From NCBI RefSeq assembly GCF_000346465.2, contig NC_034014.1, positions 7,012,507 through 7,076,506 on the forward strand: a DNA stretch of 64,000 bases. Reading direction: 5' to 3'. Every line of letters starts with the position of its first letter. The first letter of the stretch is position 1. Positions 50,530 through 62,843 of the stretch are shown piece after piece. The notes beneath the pieces were generated by a model. The model ran no database searches and was not told the origin of the DNA. It saw only the letters and a program-made list of their open reading frames with translations. Both the position numbers and the translations under genes were made by a program. This stretch comes from Prunus persica (taxonomy: Eukaryota > Streptophyta > Magnoliopsida > Rosales > Rosaceae).

Positions 50530-50927
50530 GGAAGTCGTTTTTTTTCTCTCTTCCTTGCTTATGTTGTTTTCTTCTCAACCTCGTGCTTCAGTCTGGCTTT
50601 TATAAGGTCCTAAACCAGTGGTTGTTGCTTGGACTAGAATTTTGCTGACGAAAAATAGGTCAGGAGGGAACAGAATGATGGTGATGTCCTCTATGCCATC
50701 CCTAATAAAGCAGTCTAAACTCCCAGAAATACCCTTATAAAGGTTAGTTTTGTTTCAGTTTTCTATGAATCATTATCTCTATTGAGAAGTTGCATGCCAG
50801 TCCTTGAGAGGGTTTTGAGAGGCAATTCCAATTTCTCCCCCTAGTCACTGCCCCATTAGGTTGGAAACTTGTGACCTATGCAGTGAAGTGGTCTGATTGT
50901 CTATTAAATTTGTTTCACAAGCTTAAT

Positions 50928-51056
50928 TTTTTTTTTTAGTACAAGCGATTGAGGGATGGGGTTTACACAAATATTCATTGAGTGTTTAGGAGTTTCGAAC
51001 CTCTGCATAGATGGAGGTGAAAGAACTAAACCAACTGAGATATATCCTACTAGCGT
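50928..51056 (-). mobile_element. tRNA-derived SINE, copy 2
   Basis: Minus-strand reading: A-box-like tatctcagttggtttag, B-box-like aggttcgaaactcc, body with atgaatatttgtgtaaaccc, and an A-rich tail at the left end (tttttttttt on the plus strand). Closely related to the copy at 7888-8026. Confidence 0.65.
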
Positions 51057-53794
51057 CTTAATGTTCACTACTTTTTTTTCTTTGAGAAAATTAACGTTCT
51101 GCTTCACCTTCTCTTAATCATGATTTCTCTACTTGAGTATCTAAATAAGCAGACACGAGCCCTCCATATCCTTAATTGATAGGATTTGATCACAAACACA
51201 TGCACATAAACATACAAATCAAACTCATGGCCTCAACCACTTTCTTCTCCCACACCCACACCCACCACCACCACCCCCCAAAATCTCTTTAAAGTCTTCC
51301 TTAATTATCATCTTAGACCATCATTTAAAGTTGGGTTACAATACACCTCACAAGTACAATCAATGGCCACAAACCAGAAAAGCAAAATAGTGGAGTGTGG
51401 AGTGTAAAAAGAGCAAAGTAATAGGAGGCTAGAGAGGTAGCAACTAGCAAGCATGGGTTTTCTTAGCTTGGAGGAGCAGTATTCATATACATTGTTCATC
51501 ATGTGTTGTAATTATACCTGTGTCACCGGCCAATTGGACATTATTGCATATATAGGTAAAACGCATGCCAAACTTAAAATAAATTAGAATCATGATTTTC
51601 TGACGCAAAAATAAATATTAGAATCATGCACTTTTAAGTCTCTCTCTCTCTCTCTCTCTCTTTCTCTCATATTGGAAACTGAGAGGCTCACTTTAAGGCA
51701 TGCACAAGATTCTTGCTTTGTGCTGATGGGATTTTCAGGGCTTCACATGTTTTAGCAATGCACCTTCCAAATCACAAGAGTTGATCATATATGATTAAAT
51801 ATACCTTTCTTTTGGCTACTTGAAGATGTTTCAATGTGTCATTAATTTACATCTTCCCAAAGTTTAGTAAAAGGTACATGCAACAAGAAAGGTTGGCCAT
51901 GGCAAATATTTTGTCTTTTTGATCCTTTTATTTCTTTGTGGTGTAGAAGGTTGGCCAAGACAATTGAGTAGTCCTCAAAAGAAGCCCATTGTCATATATG
52001 GATGGATGGGTCCTTTACATGAGTGTGATTTTGATTTGATCAAGACACTCAAGTTTTAAGAAACTTCTTAATGACAAATTTTCTTCTTTGCCAAAAATCT
52101 TATTAGAAAAACAATCTTAAATCCTTTAAATAAAAAACTTAAAAAATTTGTTTTGAAAATATGTCGGGTATAAATTTTAAATGTGGAGAGTAACTTGATT
52201 AAATTTAATGTGTGAATAGAAGTCTGTTGCAATCCCAATTTTCAACCTATTCACCATCTAATATAAATCAATTTTGTATTTGTCACAAGTCTCTAACATA
52301 TCAAAATCACTTCAACAATCGAACCTGAGACCATTGTTCTGCAAGTCAAGGCTCTTTTCTACTGGATCATACCCTAGTTGCCCATTCTTAGGCTTTCTTA
52401 TCTTCATTAATAATACAAGTCCAATAAAAAAGCATAGAGTTTTTCAGATATAGTTTTCGATTCATGTGTTGATTTTTAAGAAATTTGTTGTTGCACTTCA
52501 ATTTTAGGCTCTTGATGGTTCCATGTATGGTGCTAATATCTCCAGCTCCCATTAATCTGTACCCTGCATCCTCACTGAGGAAGTTATAGCTAGCAATCTA
52601 ACTTGTGAGATTTGCTTCATTGAGCTGAATATGTGAAGTATGACCAAAAGAAGGCCCTCAAAAAGAATGAAAGCCCATCAAAATTCTGCTCTTTTATTTT
52701 GGACAAGTCATCCTTACAAATCGATATGACATGTGAACAACAAACCGTACCGATATGTTATCGATATATTGTGTTGTACAATATTAATACAAAATCCTTA
52801 GTTTACAAAAAAACAAATGTCACGCACATAGAATTTTGTTATGTATATAACAACCTATTGTTTTGTTTAGGTGAAATTATATAGGAATCAATTTAGTGGA
52901 ACACTTCTGTCAACGTCTAAAACCATCTATATATTTAATTACAAGCTATTTATAATAGCTGGAATTTGACCCAGCGCAAGTATAAATTTATAATCTCATC
53001 ACGCCAGAAGAATCGTAGTGTACAAAAGTTGCAGAAAGGAATATTTTGTGATACAGATAGAAGCTGAAGCTTCCAAATAATTTCACCAAATACCAAAAAG
53101 AAAAAGTAGAAGCTGAGGAAAGTAGAACTAAGAGAAATGTGAGCCTCTACTTTCTTTTATGTATAAGATCAAGAAGGGATGCATTTTCTCAACTTTCATA
53201 GCCAAATGCAAACAACATGAATAAATATATCAATAATGCTATTTGGACTACATTTATCGAACACGACGCTAATAGAAGTGGACTCATCACTAATGTATGT
53301 GGGGACCTACTTATATTAAAGATGTTATCAATAACGTGATCAGTAAATGTCGTCCTAATAACAACACTCTAAATATATTTGACCAAAAAAACCTAAATAA
53401 ATATTTATGATTTTGATTATATTCCTTTTCATGACGAACAGTGTGCATTATTTGATAAGATTATATTCATATAACTTACCAAATAGTATTTTAGTCAAAT
53501 ACTCTTATCATATTCTAAGTCATTCAAATAAAAAACCGAAAAATATTACACCCATCAAAAGGGGAGGAAGGACACTTCAATTCCAACCTTTGTCTTATTA
53601 ATTGATTGCTATCTCACAACTAGAACGTAGTACTAAAATACTAAGTTAGTATTTAGTAATTCAATAAATATAAGAGCATGAAGTATTTAGTAATTCAATA
53701 ATGATATTTAGTTTTTGCTTTGTTGCGAAGAAATTACGAGTTCATATTTTATGAACCTTTAACGTTAAATGCAAAAATATAAAACATCATATAT

Positions 53795-53880
53795 TTTAAT
53801 ACAAGTGATATAAAGAAAGGAGAGGGGATATCGAATTTAGGATCTCAGATGCAGATGTAACTGTTCTTAACTATTGTTAT
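53795..53880 (-). mobile_element. SINE-like fragment, second family
   Basis: Shares with 54495-54575 and 59442-59540 the head/body tacaagtgatat...gga...cgaatttaggatctcagatg...ttcttaacta. On the minus strand these have B-box-like ttcgat/ttcgaa and end near an A-rich tail. Confidence 0.45.
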
Positions 53881-54494
53881 AAAATATAAAACATAATTAA
53901 CTTATAAAGAATTATTTTTTCCAATCTAATCTTATGAATATAGAGTGAAACGAGAAAGCCAAGCATCTCTCACATCGCATGCACAAATCCAACAACAAAA
54001 CCCCATAAATAAAGCCAATATGTGCATCATCATCAAGCAGCTAAAAGCACACCTACTTATTATTCCTAGAAAACGACCAGAAAGCCATAAAATAGGGGAG
54101 AAGATAAGGTAGATTAGTCACTAGAAAACCTAACATGATTAATATTCCATGAAATTTCCACCTTTTATAAAGCAAAGGCAAACCCAGCTCTATTGACCTG
54201 GCATTTATTTATTTATTTATTTATTTTACGTGTTGTCCCTTTAGCCTAACTACTGCCAGACAAAGATAATGAAATCAAATGTATCATCCATCTCATTTCC
54301 AGCTTCCAAGAAACACCACCACCACCACATAAAAAATAAAAAAACGATAAGAATGTATACAACACCTTTTTAATAATTGAAACGATAAGAATGCATACAA
54401 CGCATCCCTAGTTTTGATATTATATTGCAAATTAAATTAGGGCATACCCACAATCTTCCTACCACTTCACTTCTCTTGTGCTTTCCTAATAGTT

Positions 54495-54575
54495 TTAGCA
54501 TACAAGTGATATTGATAGAGGAGGCATTCGAACACAAGACTCGAGCGTACGGATAATTGTTTTTAATCACTTAAA
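54495..54575 (-). mobile_element. SINE-like fragment, second family
   Basis: Contains tacaagtgatattgatagagg and cattcgaacacaagactcg; related to the copies at 53795 and 59442. Confidence 0.45.
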
Positions 54576-55399
54576 ATTACGTATAAATTTCTTGCGTTAA
54601 ATTTCTATCATTAATTCTTTATAATTCTTTGTAGTGTTATAATTTCATTGGGCTTCAAATTTTACATTGGTTACAAATGATGAACGATGGACAAAATTTA
54701 CACTTCGCAATGGGATATGATTCCACATTTGAATTACAGTGGAAAGATGGAATTAATCATAGCATGGGGACAAAAGAGTATAATTTAGCCAAACTTTTAT
54801 TTATAAGCCCCATCCTTTAACTAAAGTTAAGTTAAAATGCATCTTTCAAATGTCTCAATCAAGACCCCATTTTCATCCCAAATTAATTAACTCTACCTAA
54901 TCTTGATAATTAATGGACAGAAGATTAACTATTGACTAATTAAATTAATTTGCAAGCAAAAACAAAACCCATGATGTGTGAAGCATCAATGGAAGGTGAT
55001 TGAGACCAATGAACACAAACCATATTTCATTAGCTTTCTCTGCCATCATCATCAACATGCATACACCACTTAGAAAAGTAACAAAAGAAAAAGAAAAAAA
55101 GGAATAAAAGATAAGGATACACAGAAGAAATGAAAATAGCACAAAAACATAATTGGAAAGCAAAAGTAAGAAAAGTAACAAAGAAGAGAGGGATACAAAA
55201 TAACACCCTTGCCCAAAGCCATGCTTATCTACAATTCCATGGCCCTCCACCAATTTCTTCCCTTTGAGCCCTTGAGAGAGACAAGAGGAGATTGCTGAAA
55301 GGACCCCCCTCAGGACAGACTTGCACTCCCCCATTTTGTTAATTATTCTTTTTAGAAAAAGAGACCATCTCCTTGAAAACCATGGGTGAAAATATTTAA

Positions 55400-55626
55400 C
55401 TAAGCATTGCTCCTGAAAGACCCTAGAGCCTTAATGGCTCCTGCTCTCAGAATGTATTGGTGGTACAAGGCAGCAATGGCAGCTCCAATAAATGGTCCAA
55501 GCCAGAAGATCCACTGAAATATAAAACAAATTCAATTAATTAACATAAATAACCATTGCGTGCATGTTTAATCATTTAAACCCCAAAAGAAAATTAATAA
55601 CACAAATTCAATTTAATGTGAAAATG

Positions 55627-55657
<31 letters not shown>

Positions 55658-56903
55658 CACATACTTGGTCATCCCAAGCTTTGTCCTTGTTGTAGATCAC
55701 AGCAGCTCCAAAACTTCTAGCAGGGTTGATACCAGTTCCAGTGATTGGGATGGTGGCCAGGTGAACAATGAAAACAGCAAATCCAATGGGAAGTGGTGCC
55801 AAGACCTTAATTTAAGAATATAAAAAATCATATAGGGTTAACAAAATTTTGTGGAGGGATGGAATCCGCAAGTTCAAATCACATAAACGAAAGTTAGTTG
55901 AAGAACAAAATATGTCAAATTGAGTTATTAGGAGCTAATTAAAAATAGATAAGCATGGTTAATTAGGTGATGAGCTTACAGGGACATGGGAGTCTCTGGC
56001 ATTTCTCTTGGGGTCAGTGGCAGAGAAGACAGTGTAGACAAGAACAAAGGTACCAATGATCTCAGCTCCCAAGCCAGTGCCCTTGTTGTACCCAGCAGCC
56101 AACTCGTTGGCTCCACCGCCATACTCCTCGTAGTATGTCTTTTGGAAGGCCTTCACCAACCCAACACCGCAGATTGCACCCAAAGACTGGGCTACGATGT
56201 ACAAAACTGCCCTCGGCAGTGAAACCTTGCGAGCCAAGAATAGTCCAAAGGTCACAGCTGGGTTTATGTGTCCACCTGCAATTGTCATATGAAAAAAATA
56301 ATAATAAGACTCAAATTCTGTGTTCTTTCATTTTTCTCAGCACCCAAACGGAAACTAGCTAGCTTCGAGTGTGTTTGGGAGTGCTTTTGAACAAAGTACT
56401 TTTTATTTAGTAGCGCTTTTATTAAAAAAAACGTTCAAATTCAAATTCTTCTAAAACTTGGGTTTTCTTTCAAGCACTTATATGCTTCTTCAAGAATTAC
56501 TTTCAAGTCTTACTAATCAAGAAAGTGATTTCAAGTATTTTTGAAATGTTTTTTTCAAAAGCACTTTGGTTTATTTCTGCCAAACGTTGTCAGAAAAGAA
56601 AAACGTACCAGAAATACCGGCGGTGCAGTAAACAAGGACAAAGATCATGCCACCAAAGGCCCAGGCGATGCCCAGAATGCCAACGCCGCCGCATTGGTCT
56701 CCACTGCTCTGGGACTTGTAGCCAATGACGGTCAAAACGGTGATGTAAAGGAAGAGAAGGGTGGCAACGAACTCAGCAATAAGAGCTCTGTAGAAAGACC
56801 ATTTGGTCAGCTCCTCAGGATCAAAGAAGGGGGTTGGAGGAGGGTCATGGTAGTCTTTGGCTGCAAACTCACCATGCTCAGCTCCCTCTACATCTTTAGC
56901 CAT
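55400..56903 (-). CDS. PIP2: PIP2-type plasma membrane aquaporin
   Basis: Four exons, 5' to 3': 56903-56609, 56275-55980, 55805-55665 and 55513-55400; 281 aa. It is a tetrameric water channel of the plasma membrane. Six TM helices and two NPA loops (103-105 and 224-226) are visible. The aromatic/arginine filter residues are F51, H212, T221 and R227, the water-selective PIP set. PIP signature blocks [13 protein letters not shown] and [12 protein letters not shown] are intact. A short N-terminus (MAKDVE, with a diacidic-like D4-V-E6) and a C-terminus with regulatory serines (GSFRSNA) place it in PIP2 rather than PIP1. A MITE-like hairpin sits in intron 1, and a sense (CT)n tract follows the donor of intron 3. 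The family is certain; the paralog number is not. Confidence 0.97.
55630..55657 (-). repeat. (CT)n tract (sense) near a PIP2 5' splice site
   Basis: Plus-strand GA repeat. In the transcript the intron after exon 55805-55665 begins gtatgtgctctctct. Confidence 0.9.
56366..56588. mobile_element. MITE-like element in PIP2 intron 1
   Basis: The left end carries GTGTTTGGGAGTGCTTTTGA and the right end contains the inverted TCAAAAGCACTTTGG ... GCCAAACG. The ~220-bp interior is AT-rich. It resembles the abundant hAT-type MITEs of woody eudicots whose ends read TGTTTGG..GTGCTTTT; the exact ends and duplication are not resolved. Confidence 0.5.
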
Positions 56904-57008
56904 GGCTTCTTCTGTGACTAAAAATTAAATTATCTATGTGCTTGTTGTGGCTTGTGAAGTATGTGCTTTTGGATTGGGGCTTGGTGTTGGGTTTGTGAGC
57001 GCGTAGGG

Positions 57009-57017
57009 GTATTTATG
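57009..57017 (-). promoter_or_regulatory. Candidate TATA box of the PIP2 gene
   Basis: Minus-strand ATAAATACC about 110 bases upstream of the ATG at 56903, a plausible distance for a plant core promoter with a ~75-base leader. Confidence 0.4.
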
Positions 57018-59724
57018 GGGGCACATAGAAAGTGTGTATTTTTTTATGTTATTGTTTAAGTATGATGATTAACATGATTATGTTATTTTATGCCGCCCAT
57101 AACCATAATCCATATTAGCTTGATTTCGCTTGCATGGGCCCCTCCTTGTCCTCCAACGGCTACTAAAAGTAAAGGGCTTTAGTTTTAATTTCTCAACTTT
57201 GTTCATCATTTTAGATTATCACTCCTCCATAATTTTGAGTTAAAAATCACTTAAAAGCTAAGAAAGGAGAAAAACTTACTTACAGCGGAATGTCATGTAG
57301 TAGTATCTAAATTTAATCACGAACTATCATACATTTTAACTTTCTTACATAATAATATGTGTGATTAACTTAAGATACCGTAACAATAATATACCATTAA
57401 ATGAAATCTCATCACCAACTAAAAGTCAGTTGTCAAATCCAATATATAAACTTGGAAATGTAGTTGGTACAATAATAAGTGTTAAAGCGTCATCTAGACC
57501 CAAAAAGAAGCAGGCAACGGTCCGATGCATCACTCACATCTTACTTTTTGGTTGCTTTGGTTTGTTGTCACTGCTTTTACATATAAAAGATATATGGTTC
57601 ACTTCTTTCTATTCCACTTTCTACTACTTTCGTTTCGTGCTTTCAATTTTTTTTCAAACACAAAAGAAAAGAAGATAAGAAATGAATGCACAAATATTGT
57701 AAAACATCCAATAATGATGGATGGATATTGTTAAAGAAATTGAATCGGGATGGATATTGTTTTGGATACAAGTCCCGTATCGAAAACTTAACAAAATAGA
57801 AAGTCTCATACAATAAATAATTTCACTTCTAATAATATTCAAACCTTTTGTATAAAATTACACACCTGCTAAACATGTGGTTAAGTTGAGGACAATATAG
57901 ATTTGAGAAAAGAAAAAGAAAAAGAAAAAAAGAACCTGATAGAGTTGGAGAAATTGATAATTCTCACCTACAAAATACTATAAACAAGAAGCCTATCATT
58001 GGGAATTCAATAATCTAAGGAATAAGACCATTATCCCTAAAGTCTTAATTATTTAATTTAATCAAGAATATTATATTCCTAAATGTATTGGCTGATGATG
58101 GTTTGCCAGAAGAACTTATCTGGATCCTACCTAAAATCAAATGGTGAGGTTTGATACTTATGGTGGTTATGGACCATTTGTCATCTCAATTATGAGACTC
58201 GTGGTTTTTCTTTACTATTAATAATTCTAAAAACCAAAAGGCCAACCAAAAAAAATATAATTAGAACGTATTGGTTTCAATATTTTACTTTTTCTGTTTT
58301 ATGAAAGTCTAAGATGATAATGCATATAGGAAACTATGAATGATATGGCATTGGCATTGCTGTCATTGCCAAGCTGTTTTTGTTCTTTTGACACGATACT
58401 TTAAACTACGGAATTGAACTCCGCTGCAATCGTGTAAGGGCACGTACACATTGTATTAATCAACTGATCTAACATATATTTGTATATTTTCAAACTGTTT
58501 CACAAAATTCATTTTAGAATTCAAGGCATGTTTACTTATCATGAATGGAGAAAGCTATAAATCAGACCCCTTAGTTAATACTATTCCGAAATTTGAAGGT
58601 ATTCAATTCTGGATATTAAGATAAAATCCACATAGATGAGGAAGTAATTCTTTAAATTATGATGAAGATCTTGTATCCAAAACAAAAATTATGATGGAGA
58701 TATGTTTTTTTTAATTTTTTTTAATAATGGTATTAAGCAGATTTCCAAGTACCTAGTTTTTGGCTGTGTCTGGCCACATCGTAAATAAACAAATTTTCTT
58801 AGAAAGAAACAAAAAGATTATAATAAAACAAACAAATTTTCTTGGAAAGAAACAAAACGATAATAATAAAACAGTTTGAGGATGAGAAAAGTGTACAGAA
58901 CACACACCTCATAAGAACCCTCACAATATATATAAAACCAAAAAAATGCATTTTTTTATAAATCTCTCTGGTGAAATGTTGATGCCATGAATTGACAACC
59001 ATCGCCGCCCCACTCTTATATCTCCCCACCATTTCTTTCCTCTCTCTTTTCAATTTAACATTCCCCAATCCCAATCCCCGCAGTCCACATTTTGTTTCAG
59101 TATTTACTTAAAACTTTGTGTGGAATTTTATGATTATGGCTAAGAATGCACCACGTGTCCAAAACTTGAAGGGTGTATGATGAAATCAAAAGAAAATTTT
59201 GTTTTTGTTTCTGGCTTTTGTGTGGCTGAGAGTGACTTCTCATTGGTCGGTGCCTCTTTCAATTTTTTTAAACCCATAATCAACTATATAATGTAAGTGA
59301 TTACTAATGGTTGATGCGGACCCATCAAAATATTATGTTGACCATAGTAGAATTGAGAGACCTCAAGATTAGTCCCAAAAATAATAATATCAGCCCCCAA
59401 AAATATTATCAAATTCTTTCTATTGGCTTTTTCTTTTTTTCTTTTTTTTTTTCTATACAAGTGATATTGAAGAAAGGAGAATCGAATCTATGATCTCAAG
59501 TGCAAGACTAAATGTTCTTAACTACTTGAACTACAACATAAAGAATAAAAGTCACTTCCAACATAAGAGGAAAGCCAAATTGCATTATGTACACTGATTT
59601 ACATATATTCACAAATGTACATAACAAGATAATATATCAATTATCAAAGAGCCGCACACAACACAAATTGTGAGCCCTCTCTCTCTCTCTCTGATAATTG
59701 CCATCTCCCATTCAACCAAGAACA
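57018..59724. other. PIP2 upstream and intergenic DNA
   Basis: AT-rich with no recognised gene. It includes the upstream promoter of PIP2 and, at 59442-59540, another SINE-like copy. Confidence 0.5.
59442..59540 (-). mobile_element. SINE-like element, second family
   Basis: Minus strand: A-box-like tagttcaagtagttaagaac, B-box-like tagattcgattctcc, then cttgtatag and an A-rich tail (plus-strand T runs at 59430-59452). The best-preserved copy of this family in the window. Confidence 0.55.
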
Positions 59725-59862
59725 CTAATCATCGTCATCACTGTACTCTTCTGCTAGCTCTTCCAAAATTGTCTCCAATTTCGGAGAGCTAGAACCCTTC
59801 CATGGGAAATCAAGAAGGGATGGTGCAACCTCAATCCAAGGCTTGCTCATATCCTTTGCCAT
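59725..59862 (-). CDS. Possible 45-aa acidic-tailed protein
   Basis: Single exon from ATG 59862 to TAG at 59725, with an in-frame stop just upstream. The product starts MAKDMSKPWIEVAPSLLDFP and ends with an acidic tail (LAEEYSDDDD). A good TATA box (CCTATATAAG) lies on the same strand ~207 bases upstream, followed by a pyrimidine/purine-mixed leader, which is what a real small gene would look like. An overlapping frame (CRLSFDFELEARNGKGY) in the leader ends inside the ORF and could be an upstream reading frame or a frameshifted remnant. No domain recognised. Confidence 0.4.
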   Translation of the reverse strand: MAKDMSKPWIEVAPSLLDFPWKGSSSPKLETILEELAEEYSDDDD

Positions 59863-60068
59863 TGCGAGCTTCTAACTCAAAATCAAAGCTTAAGCGGCAG
59901 ACGATGTCGATATTTTGTAGGTTGTGTGATGTGGAGAAGATTTTGTCTCTCTCTTTCTCCCTTGGCTTTCAGATTGAGAAAGAGAGCTAAGGAGGGATGG
60001 GAAAGGACAAATTCTGTGGAAGTATTTGAGAATTGCGTTGAATTGTTAGGGGTAATGGGGTTTGACGG

Positions 60069-60078
60069 CTTATATAGG
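60069..60078 (-). promoter_or_regulatory. Candidate TATA box for the 45-aa gene
   Basis: Minus-strand CCTATATAAG, a strong match to the plant TATA consensus, ~207 bases upstream of ATG 59862. Confidence 0.45.
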
Positions 60079-62097
60079 TTTGCTTTTGGTAAACGGCCAT
60101 GCTTAACAAAGCAAAAAGCCCAACATAGATCAAAGCTAACTTAGCCAAATTAGAAACTGAATTCTAATAAAGTGTCTATAACCCATTTTTTTCTCCTATT
60201 GTGGAGGAAATGACCAAAAGAAATAGGCCATATTTGAAGTGTTCAATGTGCATTTACAATTTTGTTACTATTGATTTCTACAAGGCTACATATCTCATAC
60301 ACGAGTCTGTTTTAGTTTTACCACATGTAAGTGTTCGACGGTCACTTCTGCAACGTTGCTGTTTTAAATCCCTACTTTCTAGCAAAACCTGCAATTTGCT
60401 ACAACTGCATAAACAACATTGTACTTAGACCACCACACATCTCCTTTAAGGAGTTCATAGACACCTAAAACTGCATAAAATTTGGTAAATCCTAATAAAG
60501 AAACTTGTTCAGAAACAAGGAGCCATTGTCGCCTAAAAGTTCTTACTCTAAATCCGAGTCAGAGTCTTATGAAAAGCTATGCACAATTTTTAACAAGAAG
60601 CTAAAAAAAAACATAAATACCATAAATAAAAAATACATGAGAATTCAACTTCAATTGTTAGAAGATTTCACTGCAACTACCCCCAGGAAACAGAAACTGT
60701 AAGAAAGAATGGCATATGAAAATACTACAATAAGGTTTTATATTTAACATTCATCCACACACAAAAAAAGTCACCTCAACAGTGGAAACATTGCCAGAGC
60801 CGAAAAGGAGCAACATCAAACAAAGGAATCAAAAAAATTTGGTCTTTCAGCTGAAACCAATCATCCAATCCATAACAAAGAGTCAAACATGCTACAACAA
60901 AAAGACCAAGCCGTCCATTTATGGATTCACATGTCCAGAGTGGGACAGTTGAAAATAAATTTGAACTTGTCAAGGATGGTCAAAATTCAAGTCCAATTGG
61001 CAATTTGGCTACACTTAATTTATCCTTATCTATCAAGTGGCAATGATAAGCGAAATGCAGACAAACTCCTTTTGACTCACCATAAACAAAAATTGTGAGG
61101 GGAATGCAACTACTAGACGGATTATAGTTACAAAATACATTCCAAGAGGCTGGATTAAAACTTATAAAACAGCAAACACAATAAGAAAAGAAACATCCAA
61201 TACTAACTTTAGGAAAGTACCTTGCCATGTTCAATGAAACACGATGCTTTAGGAGACAACTTCCACGCAAGATTCAGAAGGGGGAATGACAAGATACACA
61301 CTGAACAAATGATTCCCTGATATGCACCAGTTCTAGATAAACCTATGGGTGCAGAAAATGGGATAATTGAAAACAAACAGCCGGGGCACAAAAAATCTAT
61401 GGTTGAAACAAAACTGTGATAGAAGCCTATACAATGTAAAGATAACTGTATTAAAACTCTATGTTGCTTGCTTGACGTACCTAATATAACTAATAATGTC
61501 CGGCCACTTTGGAGCAACTTGAATAACATATTAAAAAACCTAAGCTGGTACAGAAAATTCCCATTTTCTTAGCTCAACTCTTAACTCCCAACTTCAATTT
61601 CATTGCACATGCATCATATATTCTCTAGTCCCTCTAGTATGAACAATTAAAACTATTTAGCATAAATTATATCTATCAGCTTCTACTTCTCCATCAGCAA
61701 ATCCACAAATCACGTTCTAATTCCAAATGATACCCAAATATGACTAATACATTCACATAACCCTTTACCAAAGCTAAGACATTTTGCATTCAACAGATGA
61801 CCATTCATTTTAAAATCGACACACAAAGCAAACAATAGCAACAATCAAATGAACACCACTAAGAAAATTTTAAAAACCCATTATATTCTTTAATACTAAT
61901 AACACCGCCATCAGCATCCACAACATGTAAAAAACTGGGTTACAAAAACCCTCCAACTCATCTAAATTGCCATAAAAAGAGTGATTAACGATCTTAATAA
62001 CGTACTCCAAATTAATCCATAAATTATCCAAAACGACATACCCTTAAACAAAAATTTAATTCAGCAAAAGAAAAAGAAAGAGCCTCACAGCAACAGC
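60079..62097. other. Intergenic, no gene recognised
   Basis: AT-rich DNA. Frames at 60505-60702, 60980-61270 and 61209-61529 show no domain. The right-hand end is the 3' UTR of the RPL12 gene. Confidence 0.5.
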
Positions 62098-62598
62098 TCA
62101 GTCGAGAGGGATCTCAACATCACCATCGGCAATCTCCTGTTGCAAATCCTTAGGGTCCTTGCCGTCGACCGTGCACCCGACGGATACGCAGGTGCCGAGA
62201 ATCTCCTTCACCGTGCCGGCAAGCTCCTTGGCCATGGATCTGTGCTTCATGATCTTGGCGATCTCGATGACGTCGTCTAGAGAGATGTTTCCACTGTGCT
62301 TGATGTTCTTAGTCTTCTTGCGGTCGCGCTCGGGCTCCTTCAAAGCCTTGATGACCAGCGCCGCGGCCGACGGCACCACAGAGACCTTGGCCTGCCTGTT
62401 CTGGACGGTGAGCTTGACGGTGACACGTAAGCCCTTCCAGTCCTTGGCGGTCTCCTTGGCTATGTCTTCTCCGATCTTCTTTGGGGAGAGACCGAGAGGA
62501 CCGATCTTTGGAGCAAGCGAACTCGCCGCGCCGACTTCACCGCCGGTGACTCGGACGTAGACGTCGACGACCTGTGAGGGATCGAACTTCGGCGGCAT
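62098..62598 (-). CDS. RPL12: 60S ribosomal protein L12 (uL11), cytosolic
   Basis: Intron-free, 166 aa, ATG at 62598. It forms the base of the ribosomal stalk with 25S rRNA and the P-proteins, and helps recruit translation factors. The start ([20 protein letters not shown]) and the uL11 blocks [40 protein letters not shown] and [20 protein letters not shown] are intact, as is the acidic C-terminus. Length matches plant cytosolic L12. Two telo-boxes and a site II motif lie upstream. The coding region is GC-rich compared with the surrounding DNA. A lack of introns is usual for plant members of this gene. Confidence 0.97.
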   Translation of the reverse strand: MPPKFDPSQVVDVYVRVTGGEVGAASSLAPKIGPLGLSPKKIGEDIAKETAKDWKGLRVTVKLTVQNRQAKVSVVPSAAALVIKALKEPERDRKKTKNIKHSGNISLDDVIEIAKIMKHRSMAKELAGTVKEILGTCVSVGCTVDGKDPKDLQQEIADGDVEIPLD

Positions 62599-62631
62599 TG
62601 TTGCTGATGATGAAGGAGAGAAACAAAATGC

Positions 62632-62693
62632 TAGGGTTTCCTACAACAAGGCGATTGAGAGTAGCGAATGGTGTGAAATATATGCTAGGGTTT
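62632..62693 (-). promoter_or_regulatory. Two telo-boxes in the RPL12 leader/promoter
   Basis: Minus-strand AAACCCTA at 62632-62639 and again at 62686-62693, each extended to AAACCCTAGCAT. Telo-boxes are typical of plant ribosomal protein gene promoters. Confidence 0.75.
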
Positions 62694-62843
62694 TGCAGGG
62701 CATTGAAGTTAAGAAATGTCTAAATGGCCCCTTGTCTACCGGAGAGCTTTGAAAGAAAGAGATTTGGGTCTTTCATCACATTTGGGCATTTGCTGACGCT
62801 TGGGTTGAGGGTAAATCTGTATTTAGGACAAACCCGTTGGGTA

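Larger units (their letters stand above)
50530..55399. other. Long intergenic region without a recognised gene
   Basis: About 4.9 kb, strongly AT-rich. It contains SINE-like copies at 50928-51056, 53795-53880 and 54495-54575, a (CT)n run at ~51639-51668, and the likely PIP2 3' UTR near 55200-55399. A 129-aa minus-strand frame at 54945-55334 was considered and rejected. Confidence 0.55.

Noticed and set aside
54945..55334. A 129-codon minus-strand frame just 3' of PIP2
   Set aside because: It is mostly Leu/Phe/Ser from T-rich DNA in what is probably the PIP2 3' UTR, with no recognisable domain and no promoter signal.
62159..62560. A 133-codon plus-strand frame
   Set aside because: It is the antisense shadow of the GC-rich RPL12 coding region.
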